From Bradyrhizobium sp. Ec3.3 (GTDB lineage: Bacteria > Pseudomonadota > Alphaproteobacteria > Rhizobiales > Xanthobacteraceae), in contig NZ_AXAS01000008.1 of assembly GCF_000472925.1 (NCBI RefSeq), forward strand, positions 102,501 to 166,500: DNA of 64,000 nucleotides, written 5' to 3'. Shown one piece after another: positions 8,932 to 17,636 of this stretch. The notes below the pieces were generated by a model. It was not told the DNA's origin. It was given only the letters and a program-made list of their open reading frames with translations, and did no database searches. The stretch's first letter is position 1; each line of letters begins with the position of its first letter. The translations under genes and the position numbers were made by a program.

Positions 8932-9474
8932 ATGACTGACCAGCATTTCGTCCTGTTCGAGACCAAAATCGGCCTGTGTGCCATCGCCTGGGGCCCGCGC
9001 GGCATCAACGGCGTGCAACTGCCGATGGGCGGCGAGGACAAGATCCGCACCCGCATCCACCAGCGTCACGCTGATGCCAGCGAGGCCCAGCCGACGGCCG
9101 AGGTGAAGCAGGCGATCGACCGCATCGTCAAGCTGCTCGATGGCGAGCCGGATGATCTCACCGACATTCCGCTCGATCTCGATGGTGTTCCCGACTTCAA
9201 CCGCGGCGTCTACGAGATCGCCCGCACCATCCCGCCCGGCAAGACCATGACCTATGGTGATATCGCCAAGCGACTCGGCGGTGTCGAATTGTCGCGCGAG
9301 GTCGGCCAGGCGCTCGGCCGCAACCCGTGCCCGATCGTCGTCCCCTGCCACCGCGTGCTCGCCGCCGGCAACAAGCCCGGCGGCTTCTCCGCCAATGGCG
9401 GCGTGGTGACGAAGCTGAAAATGCTCGAGATCGAAGGCGCGCTGGTCAACCACACGCCGAGCTTGTTTGATTGA
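8932..9474 (+). CDS. ogt: Methylated-DNA-[protein]-cysteine S-methyltransferase
   Basis: This 180-residue suicide DNA-repair protein removes alkyl groups from O6 of guanine. The acceptor Cys is C139 in the VVPCHRVL motif, preceded by IPPGKTMTYGDIAKRLG (helix-turn-helix) and followed by GGFSANGG. It is a short Ogt type without an N-terminal Ada domain. The ATG at 8932 has an AGGA sequence at suitable spacing; an in-frame ATG at 8779 would add an implausible N-terminus. It is divergent from the alpha/beta hydrolase pair. Confidence 0.93.
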   Translation: MTDQHFVLFETKIGLCAIAWGPRGINGVQLPMGGEDKIRTRIHQRHADASEAQPTAEVKQAIDRIVKLLDGEPDDLTDIPLDLDGVPDFNRGVYEIARTIPPGKTMTYGDIAKRLGGVELSREVGQALGRNPCPIVVPCHRVLAAGNKPGGFSANGGVVTKLKMLEIEGALVNHTPSLFD

Positions 9475-9487
9475 GCTCTGGCCTTTT

Positions 9488-9627
9488 CCCTCTCCCCGTT
9501 CTTACGGGGAGAGGGTTGGGGTGAGGGGCTGTCTCCGCAAATTCGACGACCGTTGGACTCGCGGAGAGTCCCCCTCACCCGCCGCGCGTTCCGCGCGTCG
9601 GCCTCTCCCCGCAGGCGGGGAGAGGCG
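9488..9627. repeat. Intergenic palindromic repeat, family A (copy 2)
   Basis: The left hairpin is CCCTCTCCCCGTTCTTACGG and the right hairpin is CTCTCCCCGCAGGCGGGGAG. GGTGAGGGG and CCCCTCACCC arms lie between them. It separates the convergent ogt and MBL genes and may help terminate both. Confidence 0.85.
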
Positions 9628-9637
9628 AAGCAAGCGC

Positions 9638-10507
9638 TCACACCGCCGCGCAGACGAACGCGTTGCCCTTGCGGCGGATCTTGCCGCTCGACGGCGAGGG
9701 GAAATGCGCGGTGCAGCACAGCGTATCGGTGTCGCAATAGCGCTCCAGGAAACTGCGCCGGGTTTTCGCCGCCTGCGCCTGGTCGACGTCGAACTTGATC
9801 GACAGCTCCGGATAGAGCGTCTGGAGCGGCGAGTGCATGAGATCGCCGGAGAACACGGCGTCGTCCTTGCCGCGGCCGAAGGTGAAGGCGACGTGGCCGG
9901 GCGTGTGACCCGGCGTCGGCAGGATGCGAACATGATCGCCGATCTGATGGTCGTTGCTGACCAGCTCATGGCGTTTGGCTTCGACCACCGGCAGCACGCT
10001 GTCGACGAAAGGCGGCACGGGCGCCTTCGCGTTCTGCTCGGACCAGTAGTCGAACTCCTGCCTGGCGAACAGATAGCGCGCCTTGGGGAAGGTCGGCACC
10101 CAGCGGCCGTTCTCCAACCACGTATTCCAGCCGACGTGATCGACATGCAGATGCGTGCACATCACAAAGTCGATGTCATCGACCGAGACACCGGCGTCGC
10201 CCAGCGCACGCAAATACGTATCGTCGGTCTTCATGTGCCAGGCCGGCCGCTGCGGGCGTGGCTTGTCGTTGCCGACGCAGCTATCGATCAGGATGGTGTG
10301 ATGCGGTGTCTTCACCACATAGGACTGGAAGCAGAGCATCAGCACATCGTTGTCGTCGAGCGCTTTCGCCTGCTTCATCCACGCCCGGTTCTCGGCCAGC
10401 ACCTCCGGTGTCAGCCCGGGCAAGAACTCCAGCGCTGCGAAGAAGGGGGCTTCCTGCTCGATGACGCGATGGATGGTGAGATCGCCGACCGAGAATGTGA
10501 GGCTCAT
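9638..10507 (-). CDS. MBL-fold metallo-hydrolase (paralogue 1)
   Basis: This 289-residue metallo-beta-lactamase-fold enzyme has the zinc motif THLHVDHVGWNT, a later PTPGHTPGH and an FSGDLMHSP aspartate. AGGAG precedes the ATG at 10507. Similar proteins include N-acyl-homoserine-lactone lactonase-like enzymes, but the substrate cannot be assigned. A clear paralogue with the same sequence layout lies at 13562-14413. It sits immediately downstream of a serine hydrolase gene, with 17 bp between them, and is probably co-transcribed with it. Confidence 0.88.
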   Translation of the reverse strand: MSLTFSVGDLTIHRVIEQEAPFFAALEFLPGLTPEVLAENRAWMKQAKALDDNDVLMLCFQSYVVKTPHHTILIDSCVGNDKPRPQRPAWHMKTDDTYLRALGDAGVSVDDIDFVMCTHLHVDHVGWNTWLENGRWVPTFPKARYLFARQEFDYWSEQNAKAPVPPFVDSVLPVVEAKRHELVSNDHQIGDHVRILPTPGHTPGHVAFTFGRGKDDAVFSGDLMHSPLQTLYPELSIKFDVDQAQAAKTRRSFLERYCDTDTLCCTAHFPSPSSGKIRRKGNAFVCAAV

Positions 10508-10524
10508 GCTAGCTTCTCCTGGTA

Positions 10525-11724
10525 TCAATGCGCGTCGCGCACGGATGGAATGACGATATTGGAAAGGATGTCGATCGCCGCCAGGCCTTCCTTCGGCTGA
10601 CCGTACTGCGCAGCAGTGGTCATCATGACGAGATCAAGCTCGGGCACGATGAAAATGCGTTGCCCGCCCCAGCCAAACGCGCCGACCCACTTGATTTCCT
10701 TGTAGCCGGCGAGCGAGCGACCCATCCACCATTGATAGCCGTAGAACAGCGTACTGCCAAAATAGCCGATCGCCTGGAAGCGCGGCGCGATCGATTGCGC
10801 GATCCACTCTGCCGAGACGATCTGCTGGCCGTTCCACTGCCCGCGATTGAGCACGAGCTGGCCGACCTTCGCCGCATCGCGCGGCCGTAGGCGGAGGCCG
10901 GCGGCAGCTGCGACCTTGCCGTTCTTCGGATAGGCCTTCCACTCGAGGTCGGTGACGCCGAGCGGCTGAAACAGCGCCTCGCGCGCGAAAGCTTCCAGCG
11001 GCTTTCCCGAGACGCGCTCGATGATGTTGCCGAGTAGATCGGTCCCGCCACCATTGTAGGTCCACAGCGTATCCGGTGGCGCGGCGACAGGTCGTGACAG
11101 CACATAGCCGATCGGATCCGGCTCGAAGCCGAGATGCGGCTCGTCGTTCTTGGGATCGGTCCAGGCCCGCGCCTCGTCCCATTTGATGCCGGAGGACATC
11201 GTGAGCAGATGGCGTAGCGTGATGGTTTCCCACCCGGCCTGCTTCTCGGCCTGGTAGTCGGGGAAAAATTTCAGCACGGGCTCATCGGCGCTGGCGATCA
11301 GCTTGCGGTCGATAGCGATGCCAACCAGTAGCGACGTCACGCTCTTTGATGCTGAGCGCATGTCGTGCTTGGTGGTGGCCGTGAACTCGTGTTGGCCTTC
11401 CGGCTGTCCCCAGGGTTGGTCGTAGCCTGGAAAATATTGCTCGAAGACGAGCTTGCCGTGACGCGCGACGACGACCGAATGGACTGCGGTAGCCCGTTGC
11501 TCGAGCCGCGCGGCGATGCCGCAGAGCAGCGTGCCATCCATGCCGACGCTATCGGGCGACGCGGTCACCCAGCCATCGTCGATCGACGATGGCGAACCGC
11601 AGGCAAGGTTTCTTTGTTCAGGCGCCATGCCGTCAGCTCGCACATGACTCGCTGAGACGATCAACGCGAGCGCGAGGCTCGCGCCGAGAATTGTGAGGCG
11701 GGGAGAACGGTCGCGCATCGTCAT
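10525..11724 (-). CDS. Serine hydrolase, beta-lactamase/class C-like, exported
   Basis: This 399-residue protein starts at MTMRDRSPRL, followed by a signal peptide up to about residue 30. The active-site SxxK is S124-A-S-K127, with the following helix SVTSLLVG. The usual Y-x-N box is shifted to T-Y-N-G-G (222-226), as in some 6-aminohexanoate-dimer-hydrolase-like families. Such enzymes act as esterases or peptidases in the periplasm rather than as resistance enzymes. It is likely the first gene of an operon with the MBL gene downstream. A longer reading from 12027 overlaps the GST gene and is not credible. Confidence 0.87.
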   Translation of the reverse strand: MTMRDRSPRLTILGASLALALIVSASHVRADGMAPEQRNLACGSPSSIDDGWVTASPDSVGMDGTLLCGIAARLEQRATAVHSVVVARHGKLVFEQYFPGYDQPWGQPEGQHEFTATTKHDMRSASKSVTSLLVGIAIDRKLIASADEPVLKFFPDYQAEKQAGWETITLRHLLTMSSGIKWDEARAWTDPKNDEPHLGFEPDPIGYVLSRPVAAPPDTLWTYNGGGTDLLGNIIERVSGKPLEAFAREALFQPLGVTDLEWKAYPKNGKVAAAAGLRLRPRDAAKVGQLVLNRGQWNGQQIVSAEWIAQSIAPRFQAIGYFGSTLFYGYQWWMGRSLAGYKEIKWVGAFGWGGQRIFIVPELDLVMMTTAAQYGQPKEGLAAIDILSNIVIPSVRDAH

Positions 11725-11741
11725 TCGCCCCGCATGTCTTG

Positions 11742-12353
11742 TTACGCCGGCGGCGGCACCGAGATCTTCACGGAGGGCCGCTCCAGCATCTTCTGATGGA
11801 AAGCGTCGAGCTTCGGATAGGCCTTGCGCCAGCCGCAGTCGGCGAAACGGAAGTCGGCATAGCCGAGCACGCAGACGAGGCCGATCTGCGAGATGTCGAA
11901 CGAACCGTTCAGGACTTCGGGGCGGTTCTCGAACCGCGCCATGCCGGTCCAGGCCCGGTTCCAGTGGTCGTCCGACCATGCCTGCCATTGCAGGCCCTGC
12001 GGCCGCACCATCCTCTCGTAGCGGCACAGCAGCATGGAATCGAGCATGCCGTTGATCAGCGAATGATCGGTCTTGGCCGACCAGCGGCGCGGGCCGTAAT
12101 CCGGGATCAGATTGCCGCCGGCGAGCTCGTTGAGATATTCGACGATGACGTAGGAATCGAGGATCACCTCGCCATTGTCGGTGATCAGCACTGGCAGCTT
12201 CTTCAGCGGCGTGATGCGCGAATAGTCCTCATTCGCCTGCCCCGGCGCGACGGTTGCGGGGACGAACTCGATCTTGTCGACGAGCCCAAGCTCGATCGCG
12301 GCGATGCGCACCTTGCGCGCGAAGGGCGAGGCCTCGGAGAAGGTGAGTTTCAT
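11742..12353 (-). CDS. Glutathione S-transferase family protein
   Basis: This 203-residue protein has an N-terminal thioredoxin-fold domain beginning MKLTFSEASPFARKVRIAA, with the Ser/Pro-Phe motif typical of bacterial GSTs. The TPLKKLPVLI cis-Pro segment and the DSYVIVEYL segment follow. The C-terminal helical domain includes the residues around GYADFRF. It is likely cytoplasmic and conjugates or reduces small electrophiles. It precedes the serine hydrolase gene on the same strand by 17 bp. Confidence 0.9.
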   Translation of the reverse strand: MKLTFSEASPFARKVRIAAIELGLVDKIEFVPATVAPGQANEDYSRITPLKKLPVLITDNGEVILDSYVIVEYLNELAGGNLIPDYGPRRWSAKTDHSLINGMLDSMLLCRYERMVRPQGLQWQAWSDDHWNRAWTGMARFENRPEVLNGSFDISQIGLVCVLGYADFRFADCGWRKAYPKLDAFHQKMLERPSVKISVPPPA

Positions 12354-12389
12354 TTCAATGTCCTAGGGCGGATGCGGCAGTTCAAGTTC

Positions 12390-12468
12390 GTCATTACGAG
12401 CGAAGCAATCCAGATTGTCTCCGCGGAAATAGTCTGGATTGCTTCGTCGCTTTGCTCCTCGCAATGAC
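12390..12468. repeat. Intergenic palindromic repeat, family C (copy 1)
   Basis: GTCATTACGAGCGAAGCAAT at the left end mirrors GCAATGAC at the right, with an inner CAATCCAGA / TCTGGATTG inverted repeat around CCGCGG. A related copy is at 51074-51157. It separates the GST and FAH-family genes. Confidence 0.8.
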
Positions 12469-12494
12469 GGTGTGGCAGCGGTCGAGACCGTTGC

Positions 12495-13337
12495 CTACGC
12501 CGCGACGATCTCCTGGCGCTGCTCGCCGAGGCCTTCGATGCCGAGCGCGACGACGTCGCCGACATTGAGGTAGGTCGGCGGCTTCATGCCCATGCCGACG
12601 CCGGGCGGCGTGCCGGTCGTGATGATGTCGCCGGGCAGCAGCGTCATGAACTGCGAGACATAGGAGACGCACTTGGCCATGGTGAAGATCATGGTCGCGG
12701 TCGAGCCGGTCTGGCGGCGCTGGCCGTTGACGTCGAGCCACATCGACAGGTTCTGCACGTCCTTGATCTCGTCCTTGGTGGCGAGCCACGGTCCGAGCGG
12801 ACCGAACGTGTCATGCGACTTGCCCTTGGTCCACTGACCCAGGCGCTCGGTCTGGAAGTGGCGCTCGGAGACGTCGTTGCAGACGCAATAGCCGGCGACG
12901 TAATTGAGCGCGTCGGCTTCAGAGACGTATTTGGCGCGGGTACCGATGATCGCGGCAATCTCGACCTCCCAGTCGAGCTTGGTCGAGCCGCGCGGCTTCT
13001 CGACCGGATCGTTCGGGCCGGAAAGCGCGGTGTTGGCCTTCATGAAGATGATCGGCTCAGTCGGGATCGCGGCGCCGGTCTCCTTGGCGTGGTCGCTGTA
13101 GTTGAGGCCGATCGCGACGAATTTCGAGATCCCGGTGACGGGGGCGCCGAACCGCGACTTGCCCGCGACGGCCGGCAGCGAGGCCGGATCGAGCGCTGCG
13201 AGCTTCTTCAGGGACTCCGGCGAATAGGCCTCGCCGGTCAGGTCCTTCACATGGGCCGAGAGGTCGCGCAGCTGGCCGGATTTGTCGATCAGCCCGGGCT
13301 TTTCTGCACCTTTTTCACCATAACGAACAAGCTTCAT
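12495..13337 (-). CDS. Fumarylacetoacetate hydrolase (FAH) family protein
   Basis: The 280-residue protein has an N-terminal cap (MKLVRYGEKGAEKPGLID) and the FAH catalytic core. It includes GLNYSDHAKETG, the metal-binding E-x-E segment WEVEIAAIIG, and the GDIITTGTPPGVG loop. Relatives hydrolyse or hydrate 2-oxo-acid derivatives from aromatic or uronate breakdown, such as acylpyruvates and 2-keto-3-deoxy acids. The exact substrate is unknown. It has the same orientation as the GST gene, with a family C repeat between them. Confidence 0.9.
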   Translation of the reverse strand: MKLVRYGEKGAEKPGLIDKSGQLRDLSAHVKDLTGEAYSPESLKKLAALDPASLPAVAGKSRFGAPVTGISKFVAIGLNYSDHAKETGAAIPTEPIIFMKANTALSGPNDPVEKPRGSTKLDWEVEIAAIIGTRAKYVSEADALNYVAGYCVCNDVSERHFQTERLGQWTKGKSHDTFGPLGPWLATKDEIKDVQNLSMWLDVNGQRRQTGSTATMIFTMAKCVSYVSQFMTLLPGDIITTGTPPGVGMGMKPPTYLNVGDVVALGIEGLGEQRQEIVAA

Positions 13338-13450
13338 TCTCGTCTCTCCCTAGGATGGACTGGTCGGTTAAATAGCTTCATGGAACAGGGCGGCGGGAAT
13401 TTCAACCGCCTATGGGCCCGTGCATTGCAGCCCTCTCAATTCGGATGATC

Positions 13451-13566
13451 GCAGGGTGGGTTAGCGAAGCGTGACCCACCTCTTTCGCTTTGCGCTGAGG
13501 CAGACAATGGTGGGTTACGGCTAGCGGACTGCGCTTCGCGCAGCCGCGGGGCTAACCCACCCTACG
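13451..13566. repeat. Intergenic inverted repeat, family D
   Basis: AGGGTGGGTTAGCGAAGCGT at the left is mirrored by GCTAACCCACCCT at the right, with further GTGGGTTA copies between. The right arm overlaps the stop codon of the MBL gene at 13562, so the repeat has become part of the gene end. Confidence 0.8.
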
Positions 13567-14413
13567 ATTGTAACGCCACGAACTTGAACGCGTCTCCGTC
13601 GCGCTTGATGTGTCCGCCGGAGAAATGCCCGCCGATCACCAGCGTCGCGGTATCGGCGAAACGCGAGAACAAATCGCGCCGCGTCCTGGCTGATTGTTGC
13701 GGGTCGGAATCCACCGTCGAACACCAGTCGAGATGCGCCATCTGGCAGGGGTGGTGGGCGGCATCGCCGGCGAGCAACGCCTGCTCGCCGCCGGAGCGGA
13801 TCAGGACGCTCATGTGGCCCGGGCTGTGGCCGGGAGTCGGGATCATGCTGATCTCCTCGCACAGCTGGTGGTCGCTCGGGATCAGCTCAGCAAGGCCGGC
13901 GTCCACGATGGGTTTCACGGAATCGGTGAACACGGCCGCCTTGTCCGGTTCGGTCGAGTGGTCGCGCCAATACTCGTATTCCGTTCTGCCGAAAACGTAG
14001 CGGGCGTTCGGGAAACTCGGCACCCATTGGCCGCCATCGAGCCTCGTGTTCCAGCCGACATGATCGACATGGAGATGCGTGCACAGCACCGTATCGATGC
14101 TATCTGGCGCAAAGCCCGCCGTCGTCATCATCTCCAGAAACGGCGTGTTGCGGTTGTTCCAGGTCGGGACGTTGCGGCCCTGCTTGTCGTTGCCGAGGCC
14201 GGTGTCGACGACGATGCGGCGCGACGGCGTCTCTACCACCAGCGAATGGATCGACATCTTCAGCCGGCCCTGCTCGGTGGCGAAATGCGGGATCAGCCAG
14301 GGCAGTTTTCGGATTTCCTCATTGCTTGCCAGCGGCAGGATGAAGCGCGTCGAGCCGACCGTCTCCATTTCCACGAATTTGGTGATCCTGACCTGGCCTA
14401 CCGTCCACCGCAT
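13562..14413 (-). CDS. MBL-fold metallo-hydrolase (paralogue 2)
   Basis: The start at MRWTVGQVRITKFVEME gives 283 residues; an earlier ATG at 14473 would add a basic, unrelated tail. The zinc ligands are seen in THLHVDHVGWNT, PTPGHSPGHM and LAGDAAHHP. The central region (GWNTxLxxGxWVPxFPxARYxF) is shared with the MBL enzyme at 9638-10507, so the two are paralogues about 3 kb apart. A hydrolase or lactonase role in the cytoplasm is likely; the substrate is unknown. Confidence 0.88.
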   Translation of the reverse strand: MRWTVGQVRITKFVEMETVGSTRFILPLASNEEIRKLPWLIPHFATEQGRLKMSIHSLVVETPSRRIVVDTGLGNDKQGRNVPTWNNRNTPFLEMMTTAGFAPDSIDTVLCTHLHVDHVGWNTRLDGGQWVPSFPNARYVFGRTEYEYWRDHSTEPDKAAVFTDSVKPIVDAGLAELIPSDHQLCEEISMIPTPGHSPGHMSVLIRSGGEQALLAGDAAHHPCQMAHLDWCSTVDSDPQQSARTRRDLFSRFADTATLVIGGHFSGGHIKRDGDAFKFVALQS

Positions 14414-14523
14414 CCGGCGCGTCCTCTTGTTCTGGTTGGAGCGGACATTGCGGGTTTCCGCCAGCCGCCGCAATGGATCATCCGCTGTGATGCGGCGTTA
14501 TCGGGGGAACCCAGGAGGGAGCC

Positions 14524-15000
14524 ATGCCGGAGCTAGCGATTTCCGCCGAGAAAGTCGCCTTCTTGATCGAGAAGGCGCGCGAGTACGACGTCAAGGAGAC
14601 CGACTCCGATCCGGACTCGGGGTCAAATCCAACGGATGACGATGCGATCGACGTGCTGCAGGACAACGGCTCCGATCCGGTCGGCCGCGAGATTACAAGC
14701 TTCATTGCCGCCCTGAACGAGGACGAGCAGATCGATCTCGTCGCGTTGATGTGGCTCGGGCGTGGCGATGGTGGACCGGACGATTGGGAGGATCTACGTG
14801 CCCGTGCCGTCGAGGCGCGCACCGAGTATCAAAATCCCCGGCGAGAAACCGCACACTATCTCTTGGGTGAGCCGATGCTGGGCGATCTGCTCGCCGATGG
14901 CCTCGACGCGTTCGGCGTCGACTGGACCGACGAGCGCTCGAGCGCGGATTCGTCAGGCTTCAGCGAGCGCGACGAGGACGAGCCGACGAAGCGGCGGTGA
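14524..15000 (+). CDS. DUF3775 domain-containing protein
   Basis: This 158-residue acidic soluble protein is preceded by an excellent CCAGGAGGGAGCC ribosome-binding sequence. The region EINFxxAL-like FIAALNEDEQIDLVALMWLGRGD followed by WEDLRARAVE matches what I know of DUF3775 proteins, which are common in Bradyrhizobiaceae and lack a known function. The last 30 residues are charged and probably disordered. It is divergent from the MBL gene and stands alone. Confidence 0.8.
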   Translation: MPELAISAEKVAFLIEKAREYDVKETDSDPDSGSNPTDDDAIDVLQDNGSDPVGREITSFIAALNEDEQIDLVALMWLGRGDGGPDDWEDLRARAVEARTEYQNPRRETAHYLLGEPMLGDLLADGLDAFGVDWTDERSSADSSGFSERDEDEPTKRR

Positions 15001-15008
15001 TCGAAGTC

Positions 15009-15150
15009 CCTTCTCCCCTTGTGGGAGAAGGTGGCGCGAAGCGCCGGATGAGGGGTTGTCTCCGCGAACTCACATGATGCAGTCTGACTCGTGGAGAGAG
15101 ACCCCTCACCCGCCTCGCTTCGCGAGGCACCCTCTCCCACAAGGGGAGAG
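15009..15150. repeat. Intergenic palindromic repeat, family A (copy 3)
   Basis: CCTTCTCCCCTTGTGGGAGA at the left and CTCTCCCACAAGGGGAGAG at the right enclose GATGAGGGG and CCCCTCACCC arms. It lies between the convergent DUF3775 and SDR genes. Confidence 0.85.
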
Positions 15151-15161
15151 GGCAAGAGAGC

Positions 15162-15944
15162 CTACATCGTCCCGGGGAACGCACCGCCGTCGAGCAAGAT
15201 GTTCTGCCCGGTGATGAAGCCGGCCTTGGCGCCGCATAGGAAGGCGCAGGCGTAGCCGAACTCGCCGGGATCGCCGAAGCGGCCGGCGGGATTGAGCTTT
15301 GCGCGCTCGGCCAGAAGCTGCTCCGGCGTGATGCCGCGCTTGTCGGCTTCGGCCTTCGCCGTGCCGCGCAGGCGATCGGTCTCGAAGGGGCCCGGCAGCA
15401 GGGCATTGATGGTGACGTTGTTGATCACCGTCTTGCGCGACAGGCCGGCGACGAAGCCGGTAAGGCCGGCGCGTGCGCCGTTGGAGAGGCCCAGGATCTC
15501 GATCGGCGCCTTCACGGCGGCCGAGGTGATGTTGACGATGCGGCCGAACTTGCGCGCCATCATGCCGTCGACCGTCGCCTTGATCAGCTCGATCGGGGTC
15601 AGCATGTTGGCATCGATCGCCTTGATCCAGTCGTCGCGGGTCCAGTTGCGGAAATCGCCGGGCGGCGGGCCGCCGGCATTGTTGATCAGGATGTCCGGAT
15701 CGGGGCAGGCCTTCAGCACGGCCTCGCGCCCGGCCGGCGTCGTGATGTCGCCGACGATCTCGGTGACCGTCACGCCCGGGTTGGCCTTCCGGATCTCCTC
15801 GGCCGTTGCCTTCAGCGCGTCCGCGCCGCGCGCGGTCAGCGTGACATGCACGCCCTCGTTGGCGAGCGCCATGGCGCAGGCGCGCCCGAGGCCCTTGCTG
15901 GATGCGCAGACGATGGCGCGGCGACCTTTGATCCCAAGATCCAC
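15162..15944 (-). CDS. SDR-family protein lacking the catalytic Tyr/Lys (BKR-like)
   Basis: The GTG at 15944 is preceded by GGAG at good spacing and gives 260 residues starting VDLGIKGRRAIV; longer readings run through operator-like repeats. The Rossmann motif is CASSKGLGRACA, and LINNAGGPPPG and the ITSAA serine are present. The position of the canonical YxxxK holds S-N-G-A-R (LGLSNGARAG), so Tyr is Ser and Lys is Arg. This matches my memory of the BKR-like SDR group, which lacks the usual catalytic pair. Enzyme activity is therefore uncertain. The C-terminal GFITGQNILLDGGAFPG is typical of FabG-like SDRs. Confidence 0.87.
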   Translation of the reverse strand: MDLGIKGRRAIVCASSKGLGRACAMALANEGVHVTLTARGADALKATAEEIRKANPGVTVTEIVGDITTPAGREAVLKACPDPDILINNAGGPPPGDFRNWTRDDWIKAIDANMLTPIELIKATVDGMMARKFGRIVNITSAAVKAPIEILGLSNGARAGLTGFVAGLSRKTVINNVTINALLPGPFETDRLRGTAKAEADKRGITPEQLLAERAKLNPAGRFGDPGEFGYACAFLCGAKAGFITGQNILLDGGAFPGTM

Positions 15945-15974
15945 TGTTTCACTCCGTAATGTCAGGCAGGTTTT

Positions 15975-16030
15975 GTTGGCACCACTGTAGCCAACCTCAG
16001 TCCCGTTGATAAGAGACGGGCTGTAGCCAA
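15975..16030. promoter_or_regulatory. Operator-like repeats upstream of the atypical SDR gene
   Basis: GTTGGC-N9-GCCAAC forms an inverted repeat at 15975-15995, and the decamer CTGTAGCCAA occurs twice, at 15985-15994 and 16021-16030. They lie 30 to 85 bp upstream of the SDR start, where a repressor could act. No regulator gene is adjacent, so the factor is unknown. Confidence 0.35.
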
Positions 16031-16067
16031 AATGCATGGCGCGCCCGCGGAAGAAGGTCACGCCGCG

Positions 16068-16580
16068 TCAGATGGGCCGCTCCCTCTTGATGCGATCGAT
16101 GGCGGCCGCGGCTTCAGGCGGCAGGGACTTGAATCCCATCTGTCCGGCAGCGGAGAACAGCGGGCGCAATTGCGAGCCGACGAGGAACGGCGGCTGCCGG
16201 TTGGCAGGCACTAATTGATCGAAGACCAGGACCAGCGTTGTCGCGACGAGGCCGACCCGCACGGCTCCGAGCGCTGCGCCGCCTATGCGGTCTCCGCGCC
16301 CGGCTTCGCCGACTGCATCGTCCAGCGCGGCGCGGCCGAGATGTCCAAGCGCCATGCCGGTTGCGACGAAAACGCCGAAGAACAACACCCAGCCCTGAAG
16401 CAGAGGCGAAGCGCTCTCACCGACCACGTGGGGTGCGATGAGCGACACCATCCAGATGGAGATCGGTGCAGCCAGGAGATAGGCCAGGATGGTCATCGCA
16501 CTGCGCAGCAGACCGGTCCTGAAGCCGAATCCTATCGCCACAGCCAGCGCTGCATAGACTGCGAGATCGAAACTGTTCAT
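16068..16580 (-). CDS. CvpA-family membrane protein
   Basis: The 170-residue protein has four likely membrane helices in the first 120 residues (AVYAALAVAIGFGFRTGLLR, ILAYLLAAPISIWMVSLIAP, GWVLFFGVFVATGMALGHLG, AVRVGLVATTLVLVFDQLVP) and a short soluble tail. The helix spacing and the GxRTGLLRS-like first loop match CvpA/colicin V production proteins. Family members affect envelope stress tolerance and purine-linked functions, but the mechanism is not established. The gene stands alone on the minus strand. Confidence 0.8.
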   Translation of the reverse strand: MNSFDLAVYAALAVAIGFGFRTGLLRSAMTILAYLLAAPISIWMVSLIAPHVVGESASPLLQGWVLFFGVFVATGMALGHLGRAALDDAVGEAGRGDRIGGAALGAVRVGLVATTLVLVFDQLVPANRQPPFLVGSQLRPLFSAAGQMGFKSLPPEAAAAIDRIKRERPI

Positions 16581-16689
16581 GAGCTGCGCCCTGCCTGCAT
16601 GGAACGAGTGAACGGCAAACCCATCATTCCGGTTTCAGATCACTAAAATCGTCTGTATCTGTGCGGGGGGGACACCCTGGAACCTTGCC

Positions 16690-17451
16690 ATGTCAGACGT
16701 ATTCGACGTCAGTAAAGAAACCATCCTCATTACCGGCGCGAGCCAGGGCCTGGGGCGCCAGTTTGCGCGCGTGCTCGCCGCGCACGGCGCCGCCGTCGTG
16801 CTCGCCGCGCGCCAGACGAACAAGCTCAAGGCGCTCGAAGCGGAGATTCGCGGCAAGGGCGGCCGCGCTGCGGCGATCGCGCTCGATGTCACCGATACGG
16901 GGTCGATCGCCAAATCGGTCGATGCCGCGGAGGCGGCGCTCGGTCCCATCACCGTGCTGATCAACAATGCGGGGATCGCGATCGAGAAGCTCGCGACCGA
17001 GCAGACGGAAGCGGACTGGGATGCCGTGGTCGGCGCCAATCTCAAGGGCGCCTATTTCCTTAGCATCGAGCTGGCGCGACGAATGATCGCACGCAAGCAG
17101 TCAGGCAATATCGTCAACATCGCCTCCGTGCTCGGCACCGGCGTGTTGAAAGCGGTCTCGCCTTACGCCATCTCCAAGGCCGGCATGATCCAGGCGACGA
17201 GAGCGATGGCGCTGGAGCTTGCGGGGCAAAACATCCGCGTCAACGCGCTGGCGCCGGGCTATATCGACACCGAGATGAACCACGATTTCTGGTCGACGCC
17301 GGCAGGCGAGCGCCTGGCCAAGCGCATCCCCCAGCGCCGCGTCGGCGCCGAGTCCGATCTCGACGGAGCGGTCCTGCTGCTGGCCTCAAAGGCCTCGCGC
17401 TACATGACGGGCAGCGTGGTGACGGTGGACGGCGGGTTTCTGCTGAGTTGA
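16690..17451 (+). CDS. Short-chain dehydrogenase/reductase, FabG-like
   Basis: This 253-residue SDR has all canonical motifs: TGASQGLGRQFA (cofactor binding, near residue 17), INNAGIA, IASVLG with the catalytic Ser, and YAISK with the Tyr/Lys pair. The tail is MTGSVVTVDGGFLLS. An Arg in LAARQTNKLKALE at the end of beta-2 suggests NADP(H). It probably reduces a 3-oxoacyl or other ketone substrate in the cytoplasm. It is divergent from the CvpA-like gene and convergent with the GMC oxidoreductase. Confidence 0.92.
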   Translation: MSDVFDVSKETILITGASQGLGRQFARVLAAHGAAVVLAARQTNKLKALEAEIRGKGGRAAAIALDVTDTGSIAKSVDAAEAALGPITVLINNAGIAIEKLATEQTEADWDAVVGANLKGAYFLSIELARRMIARKQSGNIVNIASVLGTGVLKAVSPYAISKAGMIQATRAMALELAGQNIRVNALAPGYIDTEMNHDFWSTPAGERLAKRIPQRRVGAESDLDGAVLLLASKASRYMTGSVVTVDGGFLLS

Positions 17452-17460
17452 TTCTTCTTC

Positions 17461-17628
17461 GCCTCTCTCCGCCCGCGGGGAGAGGCGAATTGCATCGAAG
17501 ATGCAATCCGGGTGAAGGGGAACCTCCGCGAGCCGTCTGTTGTTGTGATCGCGGAAGCAGCCCCTCACCCCAACTCTCCCAGCGCGAGCGAAGCTCGTCG
17601 CGCCCCCGTAAGAACGGGGAGAGGGAGA
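17461..17628. repeat. Intergenic palindromic repeat, family A (copy 4)
   Basis: CTCTCCGCCCGCGGGGAGAG at the left and CGTAAGAACGGGGAGAGGG at the right flank GGTGAAGGGG and CCCCTCACCCC arms. The loop includes GCGAGCGAAGCTCGTCGC. It lies between the convergent SDR and GMC genes. Confidence 0.85.
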
Positions 17629-17636
17629 GCAGTTCG

